From Piezodorus guildinii (taxonomy: Eukaryota > Arthropoda > Insecta > Hemiptera > Pentatomidae): 64,000 nucleotides of DNA. The notes below the pieces were generated by a model. That model saw only the letters and a list, made by a program, of their open reading frames with translations, had not been told where the DNA came from and ran no database searches. A program made the position numbers and the translations under genes. Shown piece after piece: positions 23,201 through 35,200 of this stretch. Every line of letters starts with the position of its first letter. Positions within the stretch are counted from its first letter, which is position 1. The stretch is from positions 10,402,414-10,466,413 of the forward strand of contig CM041294.1 of assembly GCA_023052935.1 (NCBI GenBank). The letters are read 5' to 3'.

Positions 23201-26200
23201 CTCATCTATCCAAAGAATTTAAGAGAACACTTGTTGAATTTAATTCACCACAGACAAAATTATGACTTTATAACCATAATAAACTAAGTAATCATTTATC
23301 AAACATTAAAGATTTTACCACTCGAAAAACTGAATGTTATTTATAAAATAAATTGTATAGATTGTGATAAGATATACATAGGAGAAACATCTAAAAAGAT
23401 CACAACTAGAGTCAAACAACACAGCAATAATTGTAAAAATATAAACACTACAGCATTTGCACAACACAGTCTTCAGCTTAATCACAATTTTGATTTTGAA
23501 AAACCTACAATATTGGATATAGAAAAACAATCGAATCTATATATAAACAAAAATATAAAAGATACCATAAATTATAAAACAGATTGAAAACACCTCTCAC
23601 AAGCAGTTCTTGCTACAATTGGGAAATTAAAATTTGTAAACCTTACCTTAGTGACCTATATTTAATAATAAATCAGTTTATACTTACTACAGTAAATAGT
23701 ATGACCCTAATTCATCAGGAGCCAAAGAATATGTCAGTTAAATGGGTATTTTTTCCTTAGTGTTAATTTAAAAAACAAACCAATTTTATGACATAAATTT
23801 TTGACAAAATTTTAATCAAAAATGGATAATTTTTTAAATTTTAAATGAATTTCGGGTAAATATAATTTTTTTGTAACATTGTTATGCATATTTTTGGTAA
23901 TGTTTTTAGTTAATATTTAAAAAGTTATTTTATAATGTTAATTGATAATTTTTTGATGTATTTTAGTGAGTCCTGATGATGGGGAAGGCCCTCGAAATGT
24001 TGGCTCGTTTTAAAGTTAATTGTAATAAACTGTATTTGGAAGATTTAGAAACCTACAAATTATTTATTATCATTTTTCATTCTTCCAATTAACCTATTTT
24101 TATTATTAATCAATTTACTAAATTAGAGGAAAAAAAAAATGTAAATAAAATACAAAAATCAGACTTTATTGATAAATATAAACAAATAAATTACCACTTG
24201 ACAACAAAAGAGGGAAAGGTTAATTGATTTAATAACACAGATTGCAATTTGTACAAAATTATGTCATTTCCTTTCATCTTGAAAAATTTGTGTCGACAAG
24301 TGCTCTGTGAAAAGCTATATCACTTTCACATATAATTTCTGATGGTGAAACAACATCAGGAAAGTAATCTTCTGGTTCTGGTACGTTGTAGATGTCCTGG
24401 GTTTCTATTGCAATGTTGTGGAGGACAGCTACAGCTACAATAATATTTAGGGCTTTTTTTGGATCCATTCGAATTCCATTGGCAAGGCAAGGAAATCTTC
24501 TTTCCATAAACCTGAACGCTCTCTCAATGATTGTTTGATTTTTGTGTGACAGTTGATTTTTCTTCAGCAGCATTTGTTGGGTTTAAAATTGGTGTCAGTA
24601 AATATTTTTTGCAGCCATAACTACTATCTCCTAGAAGCCAAAAATCTCCAAATTCTCTTGACTCAAATCTCACTCGTAATGCACTTTAATTGAAAATCCA
24701 ACTGTCATGCACAGAGTCAGGATTTTCAAGTTCCCATCGCACACTACTTGTATATTTAATGAAAACCACCCTTTTCTATTTCAAAATAGTTTTGTATTAG
24801 CTTCACTTAGAGACTGGATTTTAATATGAGTGCAGTCAATCGCACCAATTACTCAAAGAAAACATTTTATCCTGTAGAAATCTGACACTGTTTTGTTTTT
24901 ATCAACTTCTGTTACGGACATTTTAATTAAATCACTTGACTTCCTGGCTATTAATGCTGTTATGCGTGGAATAATTCTATAAACTGTAGATTTATCAATA
25001 TTAATGATGTCGCTAAGAACCTGCTGGTAACTACTAGTAGCATAATACCTCTTGAGGTTAAGTAGAATATGATGCAAAATCATTAATATTAAAAATGTCA
25101 ATCATATTTAGCACTGTTTCTTTTTGAAATCTATACCTTCTTATGAATTCCACATCATCCTAAATTTCAATGGGATTCCTCCTTACTTTGTAAAGCTTGT
25201 TCCTAGGAAGTATATATATCAGTAGCATTATATCTTCATCTGATGTTGAATATTTATCTGAAGAGATTGTGTTCACTTTTCCTCGGTGTATTGGGATAAA
25301 TGTTACGAAAATATTCAGAAAAAAACAAACTAAAACTGACACACAATGTTTCAAAGAGTAACTGGTTTGAAGGTGTTATGGATGTTCCTGTTTGTAGGAT
25401 ATGATTCAAAATCATTAATATTAAAATTGTCAATCATATTTAGCACTGTTTCTTTTCTAAATCTGTATCTTCTTATGAATTCCACATCATCATAAATTTC
25501 AAATGGATTCCTCCTTACTTTATAAAGCTTGTCCCTAGAAAGTACATTTACCAATAGTATTATATCTTTATCTGATGTTGAGTATTCATCTGAAGAGATT
25601 GTGTTCATTTTTCTTCGGTGTATTAGGATAAATATCACGAAAATATTCAGAAAAAAACAAACTGAAACTGACACAGACAATGTTTGAAAGCTAAAGTAAC
25701 AGTAGAAAGGTAACATTGACATCGGATAATCGAGGTAGGAAGGTGAATTAACTTAACACCATCACTTAACATAGAGTTAGGGCTAATTATGATTGGTGCA
25801 ATGGAATTTCTGCTAACCCGTGATTTACTTATCCAGATTAGTAAAGTTAAAGTTAAACACGGTAGGTGCAACCGGGCCTAAATGTCTGGAAACGGTAGAT
25901 GCACTTGCATTTAGTTGTGCTGAGAGTCCTTTAACTGTTTCGTAGGGGTTTCCTTCTACTGTATGTTTGAGGACATCGTTGTCTATTACGGACGGAGGTC
26001 TTCCTCGGGGCAAGTTTTCCAAGTCGGTATCCCCAGCTGAAAACTCAGCAAACCAACGGCAAATGGTCCGTTCATTAACACTCCCTTCCCAAACGCCTTG
26101 CAAATATTTCTAGTGGCCTCAGCTGCTGAATGGCCGAGTTTAAACTCGTACAAAAATATTACTCGAAAATGGCGTGTTTCCATGTTCATATTTGGAGGTA

Positions 26201-29200
26201 TACTAAAAAGTGGATAATTGATTGGGAAGCTAATGTTTATAATACAAAGGTAGAGGATTAGTAACTGTTTACTTTAAATATGTAAACATTCAGAAGAAAA
26301 CAACAGAGACCTGTAAAATCCTTTATGTATTTCAGAAACAATAAAAACGGACATTCCATGTGAAGCAACCTAATACATTGCTGGAGCACTAAAAAAAAAT
26401 AAATACGCAACTGGGTGGGATGTTGCCCAGGCGTTTGATAAAATCTGGCACGAGGGGCTTCTCTTTAAACTCAAGAACTCGCTACTTAACATGTAATATC
26501 TCATTCTTTAATCTTTTCTCTTTAATAAGTTCTCTCTTCGGCAGAACTCTGAAATATCTTTGATCCAACCAGTCTTTGGAGGAGTACTGCAAGGATCGAT
26601 ACTTGCTTCTCTTCTATTCATTGTATACACACATGACATACCAACTAACCCTGCCACACTGACTGCTACTTAGACGTTTGGTACTAAAATTTCAACACCA
26701 AAAAATGATCTTAAACTGGCCTCCCTGTCTGTACTAAATTACTTAATTCTACTACAAAATTGGTAATCTCTTTGTAAAATTTGATTGAATCATGACAAGT
26801 CAAAACATGTAACATTCACACTATGACAAAACTCTTGCCCACCAATTTTATGAGTGATGACCAAATTTCTCAGACCAACTCTGTACATTACCTAGGACTG
26901 ACACTCAACCGAAGGATGACTTGGGACCCACATTACAAAATAAAAAGAAAGACTATCAACCACTGACTGAGAGTACAATACTCACTTCTATCCAAAACAT
27001 CAAAATAAAAAATTAGACAGAAACTTAATACACAAACATACTTACTTAAGCCCAGATGGACTTACACTTCACAGATTTATGGCTAAACAAAAAAAAAAAA
27101 CCAACATACAAAAACTTCCAGACTTCCAGCAACCAATAGTTAAAGAACACATGAGAACTTTCCATTCTTGTTTTCATAGCAAACTACTGGGACGCGACAA
27201 AAGTGGTTATAAGTGGTTCATTTTTAATAGTCAAAAGAAATTATTTTGTTCAAAAAATCAATAGATATTTTTTAAATTTATACAACATTATTCATGATTA
27301 CTTAAACAGCTTAAATGATTCACAAAAATTATTATATTAACAACAGATCATGAAGATCAGTTACTAATGTTATTAAATTATAGTGGAATAAATTGAAATA
27401 ATTACTGGAATATCTGCATGTATCTGTGTACAGTAGTATTGGGCATTGAACCAAACAAGTCCTGGAAATCTTCTCCAGCCTGAAGTCCGCAGAACTTCCT
27501 ATAATACAATGCACAATTGTTAAAATATAAAAAATAATGAGGGTAAATAATAAAAAAACACTTATTATATTTTTACCTAAAAAACATGAATCCTGGTATT
27601 CCAAATTCTCTGCCCCTCTGCATGTTGAAGGCTACAAGATCTAATCCAAAATGATGACCAGGTTTTTTGAGCAGATGATTCGTCACCTATTGGTACCACA
27701 AGGAAGAAGGGATATATGTGTCCATTAAAATTGATAACAAATAAATTAACAATAATTAAAATAAATAAATAAAATACAAAATTTATAATTTAATATGGTC
27801 ATGAACAATAATTTATTTGTTTTTAATACAATACCTCTTGGGTTATTGAGTCGTCCATAGCTTGCGCTACCTGGTTCATCAGACCCATCAGGTACTCATC
27901 CATCACACCAGCTCTGTACAAGTCGTAAGGCCTCCTGATCAGGTCAGATAACCTTTTGGATGCTGAAAATATTTTTGATGCTCAACAGTTATGATTTTAA
28001 ATTAGGAAAGAAAGAAATTATAAGAATTTGGGATTTTATGTTCTGTATAGATTTATAGATGAGGAAGATGGTTGGGGATGCGGTCATTAAACAGAAACAC
28101 ACGTTAAAACTTGGTGATATTTTAATTATGTGCTGACATTTCGGCCTACTTTGTGGGCCTTCATCGGGGTTGACTCTGAGACGGGGTCTAAAGAAGTCGA
28201 CTTCTTATGATTGAAGCAAATAATTTGTTTTACAGCTTTTTTAAATAAATGAAGAAGGAAAATAAATAATTACGCAGATAAAAATCATTACATCTCTTCA
28301 ATAAAATTAAAGATGAAAAATTGGTTCTTCATTCTTCCCAAAATTTTTTTAATTTTTTTTTATGTGAAACGGCCTTAAAGACCAGGCAAATATCACTTCC
28401 TCCAGCTTTACACACACATTCCCCACTCTTCTTCTCTTCCCATCTCTTCTTCATTCTTTCAGACCGTACTCTTCTCCCTTCCTTGCTCCATACACTCTCC
28501 CCTTTCTCACCTCTTTGGCACCCACAAGACCTTTATCTTCCCTAATAATTCCTTTATTCTCCTCCTATTGAGACAATCCTGTGTTGAGATTCCCAACCTC
28601 ACTGTCTCTTTCTTTATCTGCTGAATGTATCCTCCGGCCCTTTATATCTCACATTTTTCAAAGATTTTCTTATTTGTTTGCTCAGGCTAATCCTTACCAT
28701 ATGCCCGTAGAAACGCAGCCTCCTTAACCTATCCATCTAATGCAGGTCATCCATTTCTTTGTACAGCTCCCTGGTAGACCTCAGCCTATATCCCTCTGGT
28801 AACTTTACTGGCTCATAAATCTTCCTCACAATTCCCAAAAGTTGCCTTAAGCTAGGAAACAAGCGGTCTCCATTCTATGCAGAACAACCAGTTTGACAAC
28901 CGTGTTATAGTGTATTATTTTGGCTCTTATTGAAAGACCCTTTTTACACTATAGGTGAAAAGATGAGTCTGATTCAATGAGGTGTAAAAGTATAGAGATT
29001 CTCAAACTTAATTGTTTTACAGATACTTGAAAATGGCCCTAGATGCTGAAACGTTGTAAGGTGCGAAAGTGAAATAAACTAATAAACTTCTTTTGGAAAC
29101 GCCAAATATATATCTTACAGATATTAGTAACCATTAATTGCTGCTAGTTAAATAGACTTCTTTGTAACATTATTGATTGTTAATGGTATAATTAGTTGAC

Positions 29201-32200
29201 CGTTAAGAATTATAGGAAGGAATTAGTCCGGGTTAGTTAAAAACTATTTAATTGTTTCATTTCCTGACCACCACCTAGACTGATTCTTCATATTATTGAT
29301 TGTTTCTAGTATGAATTTTTTAAATTGTATTTATTATCTAGTAATAAATAATTGGTATTAATTTTAATATATTGTAAATAGTCCTGAAGATGGGGAAAAT
29401 CCCTGAAACGTAGTCTCAAAATAATTATTGCAGTATAATAATTTTTTTAAGAAAAATTAAGAACCAATTTTTTGTCATCAATACATCTTTCTTCCAGAAA
29501 AATTAATTACAATAAAATTAAAGTTTTTTTAGCTTACCGATAAATTTATGTGCTTTACTCCATCTCTCGACAGCAGTTGGAAGAAGGGAATGTCCGAACC
29601 TAAAAGCAGCTGAAGCAAATGCATCAATAATATTTGGATTGATAGTTGGGTCGTAACCATCCCAATAACCCTAAAAAATAAAAAAATAAAATTATTTCAA
29701 CTATTTTAAACTTGCAAATGACAATATCAATTTAGTAATATCATACATCTTTCTCAAGTAAGATTCCGAACTTTTCCATAACTTCTTTACCGAGAATAAT
29801 TGGTAAAATTCATTGTAGGTTATGTGTTGTATTTCAGCTATGACTATCCTTCTCGCCTCCTAAGGTAATGACAAAGAAACAAAAATTAAAATTATTGAAT
29901 TACAATAATTTTTATCAAATATAAGACAGTTTTAAACAAAATTAACAAGATTAAATTAATTTGTTTTGTAATTACCTGATAAAGAGTCTCATCGTCCCAG
30001 TGTGGATTCACCTGGGCTAGAGCCCTCGCCAGTCCCGTTGTGTTCGCGAGCCATGATGGTGTGCATGCAAGCCAGAACCAGTTGTTCGTTAACTCTGATT
30101 TCACCTAAAATATAGAATAACATTATAATTTGAGATCTCTCAAGCCAAGACATAAGATATTTCAACAATCTTTGAAAAAATAAATATAAAAAAAACAACT
30201 TTTAGGGAAATTCAGAAGTAAGTATCCCAGGTGGGAATAAGGAAAAATATAATTGTCAACATTTGTTGCTCAATATTCTAGGTCTTCATGAGGGTATCTT
30301 AAGAGATAGAATGGCTATGTGACAATGATAACTAACTATTTCATTGTTTTTCTTAATCCTCCCCCAGATAATCTTCATTTTTAAGGGTATATTTTGGAAA
30401 AAGGGTGTCAGTGATTTCATGAATTACTGTATTTAATCTTAATAACTTGGTTCTATAAAATATGTTTAAATTGCAATAAACTTACTTAATTCCTCAATTT
30501 AGTTATAGTTTCAATTGTGATCTTTACTCGTACGCTATGAATATATTTCAGTTACGGGGCCATATCAGGACTTGAGATAATGCTCTAAGGTTTATACAAA
30601 TCAAAATGATCATAACTAGTGCAAAGGTTTGTTATGTATTTAGGATACTGAGGGTGTAAATTCATCATTGGATAATTATTATATTAAGTAAATAAATATT
30701 AATAAGCTTTGTCGGCAAAAGTTCAAAACCCATTTACCTTCCCCCCTTGGGTCCCCTGCGATAAACCTGGAAAATTTCTAGACCCCAGCTATTAGCCGAA
30801 TAGAATATTAAGGGTGGACTGCCGACTTCGGGCACTTCCCATATCGACCCCGCCTCCCTTTGTCATGACCAGCTATAAGAGATAGGAAATTTCCAAAATA
30901 TAGTATTTTTGAAAAGAAGAGGAAAGAGAGGTGACGAGGGTGAGAATTGAGAAGCAGAAAAGGTCAGTCGTGTTTCATCCACAAAAAGAGGAGAGTCGCT
31001 TCTGAGACACAGAAGAGAAAGAGATCCAAGAAAGGTCCGTCGGGGGTCTGAGAGCCGAGAAGGGATGCCTGAGACAATTTCCAACTCCGCCAGCTTAACT
31101 TCTTTGTAGTATTGTTTGGCAAAGCTACCTGTAAGATGTCCCTCAGTATTCTCATTCATAGTTCCAGGCATTGTGTAAATAGATTGTATATGTATCAGCT
31201 AATTTTAATAATAATGTCATTTATTGAAACCTGTTTAATTTAATATTCCTCTGCATGCCACCTATTAATATTGGTAAACACGATACTTTTGGAAAAGAAC
31301 TCCAACGGTTCCAAAAAGTATAGTCCTCAAATACATTAAATATATTAAGTAATCTAGTTTTAAAAGTTACCACTGAGTTAGAAAAGCTGACGGTCAAAAA
31401 CAGGAGGTTTGCAGCATAGGGCATCCCGTGAAGTTACTGCTTGCAGAAAACACTCCATCAAAGTGGTATCGTTACAAGGGAAATGTAGAACAAAGGTTGG
31501 TTTGTTACATGGAACATGGCTTAAGACCAGTCATCTGCCTTTAATGAAGTTTATATATTCCTGGTCACATGTATATGCTGTAATGTATTGAGGATACTGA
31601 GGGGAGTTCATAATTAAACAATTAATGATAACGAACCTTTGTCGGCAAAACATCAAAAGGTGTTTACCTAGCCCCCTAGATTTCCCATCGGTATGGGCTC
31701 CCCAGCGGTACCAGAAACCTCTGGTAGTTTCCCCCCAGCGGCGGCCAACAAGAATATTAAGATGGGTGGAAAGATAAGAATAATAGCACAAAGGCTATAC
31801 CGCCAACCGGGGCACTTCCCATCTCGGCCCACCCGAGGTGACAAGAATGAGAGAGAAGAACCGAAGAGTTAGTCAAGTTTTGTCCTCAAGAGGAGTGAGC
31901 GGGGTTCCACCTACAAGAAGAGGAGGTGGCCATCGGGGTTCTGAGAGCAGCTGGAGGATGATGACGAGAAAGGGGACCTAAGACTGTTTTCACCTTCGCC
32001 AGCCGGTTAAGGGTTTCAAAGGTATATTGTTATTTGTAATATTGTATGGCAAAGGTAGTAAAATATCCCTCAGTATTCTCAATCAGAGTTCTAGGCAAGG
32101 TGTTGATATAATTTATATGTGTAAATTAATAATTATAGTAATGTATTAATTGAATCTTATTTACTTTAATCTTACCCTGCATGCCACCTATTGGATTGGT

Positions 32201-35200
32201 AAACACGATACCTTTGGAAAGGAGATCCAATGGTATCATTAAATATAGTTTATATATTGACTAAATATAGTAAGTAAGCTAGTTTTTGAAGCTACCGCTG
32301 CCTTAGAAAAGCAGCCGGTCAAAAACATAGCAATGCAACAGTCAAGTTTTGTCTTAAGGAAATTGGCCTGGCATTTATAAATATATCCCCTGGAGAAGCA
32401 ATAGAGGATATAAACATTATGTAGTGAATCATTCCAAAAACTTGGTAGACATGACCACAGGTGCTCACACTCGGGGGTTTGAATCTTTTTTAGCTTTGGC
32501 TAAACGCAGAATCAAGAGAAAATGTGGGGCTAGTATGATCATGCTGGGTTCACATCTAAGCAAATTTACATCAAGGAGGAGGCGTGAGGAGGAGTGCTTA
32601 TTTGAGATTTTGGAGATTATCTTCCTGAGTATTAACTTGTTTTTATCAGAGTGTATTTATGTTTTGAAGTCATTTATAAAAATATGTATGTTTTCTAAAA
32701 TACGTTTTCTTTAATATACAGGGTGTTTCATAATTTCATGGCACTATTTTAAATACCTAAAATATGTGTTCAATAAAACAAAAAAAAAAAAGGAATAAGT
32801 TCATATTAACATATATCTCAAACTAATTTATTAAATAGATATCAAAGGTTAAAGATTTATTGTTTAATTTAATACATTAAGACTGATTGTACAAAGTTTA
32901 ATGTGTTTAATACTAAATGAAAGGTTTTAATCACCTGATAAACAAAGGAAGGATAAGCAAGGACAGTAGTTGCTCATCTGTTTGTCTAGTTCTGTGAGTT
33001 TTAGTGTGAGTGAATACTTTGGTACGGTTCAATTAACGATTACCATTTATGGGAGATACCATAAATTTATTAAATTCTGCAGAACAAACAGACATGCTTT
33101 TAACTTATGGCGAGGTACATAGAAACGGTGCTGCTGCTGTTTGAAGATATTGTGAAAAATTTCCGAAGAAGAACTTCAAAAGTTAATAAATTTATGGTGT
33201 ATACCATGATAATCATAAATTGAACTCTGTCATAATATTCACTTACACAAAACTAGACAAATGATAAATACAGCGGTGATACACTAAAACACAAAGAATT
33301 ATATAAACAAATGAGAAACTACTGTCAATGTTCATCGTTCATTTGTTTATCAGATGATTAAAACCTGTGACTTAGTTTTAAACACATTAAACTTTGTACA
33401 GTCAGTTTTAATGTAGAAAATAAATAATAAATCTTTAACCTTTGATATCTGTTAAATAAATGAGTTTGAGATATATGTTAATATGAACTTTTTCATTTAT
33501 TTTGTGTTAGTGAACACCTACCTAAAATAGTGTTGTGAAATTAATAAATACCATATATAATTATTACTGAACAAAATCACTGACACTCCCTTTCTTAAAA
33601 ATACCCTTCTTTTTTTAAATAATAGCTATGAGAATATGATAATAATTGTTCATTTGTGAGTTTATTATTGAGACTATATTTTCCAAAAAGTACTAAAGGA
33701 CATTTTTTTTATTGAATTGATGTTTTGGAATTATATTTCATGTTATACATTTTAATTTTGTTTCTATTATATTTTATTAAATATTGGGTTGTGTCAAATG
33801 AAATGTCCATTTTCAAGATAAAGGATTTTTATTAAAAATACGATATGAAAACAAGATAATTTTATTTGAAGTATTTACTTTCATTATATACACATTTTTC
33901 CCAACATTACACCAACTTTTTTATCCCCGAACCGAAAAACTCTGAGCTTTGAAGTGAAATAAAATCTGAAAACGCACTTTTCACTTGATCATCATTTTCA
34001 AAAAATTTTCCTTTGACGAAGTTGTCCAAATTCTTGAACTGGTGGTAATCTGTTGGAGACAAGTCGGGAGAATATGGTGGGTGCGGAAGAACTTCGTAGC
34101 CCAGTTCTTTCAATTTTTGCACGGTATGTTTTGAAACATGGGGTCTTGCTGCCGCTCAGTGAGATCATGAGGTACCCATTTATCAAGCTTTTTTACTTTG
34201 CCAATACACTTTAAATGTCTGGAAATGGTAGATGCACTTGCATTTAGTTGTGCTGAGAGTCCTTTAACTTTTTGGTAGGGGTTTCCTTCTACGATATGTT
34301 TGAGGACATCGTTGTCTATTACGGACGGAGGTCTTCCTCGGGGCAAGTTTTCCAAGTCGGTATCCCCAGGTGAAAACTTAGCAAACCAACGGTGAATGGT
34401 CCGTTCATTAACACTCCCTTCCCCAAACGCTTTGCAAATATTTCTAGCGGCTTCAGCTGCTGAATGGCCGAGTTTAAACTCGTACAAAAATATTACTCGA
34501 AAATCGTGTTTCCATGTTTATATTTGGAGGTATACTAAAAAGTGGGTAATTGATTGGGAAGCTAATGTTTATAATACAAAGGTAGAGGATTAGTAACTGT
34601 TTACTTTAAATATGTAAACATTCAGGAGAAAACAACAGAGACCTGCAAAATCCTTTATGTATTTCAGAAACTATAAAAACAGACATTTCATGTGAAACAA
34701 CCCAATACTAACATTTGAATACTATAATGATATTTAAGACAGAACAATTACCAGCTTCGAAACAGTATTCAGTATTGTTGGCCCTGGTGCATCCCTCTTC
34801 TGGAATATCCACTTTCAGAGGAAGAAGATCTTTCAGACCAAACTCTTGAAATGCTGGGTTCATCCTCAACAATCCTCCATAACCAGTACGTAAATGCCTA
34901 GAACAAATAAAATAAGTAAAAAAATCTGGTGCGGACAACACGACTTGCTCTTACATCGACTGTTAAAATCAATTTAAGTACTTATAAATAAACTTAAATT
35001 TAAAAAATTTCAAGTTAATTTAAATACAATATTAATTATGTTTAATTCATATGATTTAGATTAAATTATATAGCTATATTAAATTGTTACGTATAATTAT
35101 CAATAATGATTTGTCATATTACAGTGCCTTTTACAACTTAGTATATAAGATGACATTTTTTCAAAAAACTTTAGCTTTCCAATGGTACATTGTATATTTA

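Larger units (their letters stand above)
22512..25878 (-). mobile_element. PIF/Harbinger transposon with 14-base TIRs and TAA duplication
   Basis: Perfect terminal inverted repeats GGCCCGGTTGCACC / GGTGCAACCGGGCC are flanked by TAA on both sides, a hallmark 3-bp TWA target duplication. The uninterrupted site (CTTTAAATG) is visible in sister mariner copies. HARBI1-like transposase remains read down the minus strand: NPFEIYDDVEFIRRYRFRKE (25351-25722), SYQQVLSDIINIDKSTVYRI (24853-25101) and PKKALNIIVAVAVLHNIA (24274-24573). Frame breaks and a tandem duplication make it inactive. A Penelope-like element is inserted within it. Confidence 0.85.
22076..26373 (-). mobile_element. Mariner element, core-deleted, split by a Harbinger insertion
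   Basis: Ends TTGGGTTGTGTCAGATGAAA and the imperfect inverted copy TTCCATGTGAAGCAACCTAA are flanked by TA. The transposase halves are at 25825-26189 (helix-turn-helix domain, FLYEFKLGHSAAEA) and 22180-22419 (LPHPPYSPDLSPTDYHLF). The first two catalytic Asp residues and about 150 residues between them are missing, as in the other copies. A Harbinger element interrupts it at 22512-25878. Confidence 0.8.

Noticed and set aside
22936..23530. Minus-strand Tyr/Ile/Phe-rich ORFs resembling membrane proteins
   Set aside because: They are antisense to the A-rich Penelope-like element; hydrophobicity comes from AT composition.
28321..28545. Plus-strand ORF of 74 codons
   Set aside because: C/T-rich simple composition with no family match; adjacent to a LINE fragment.
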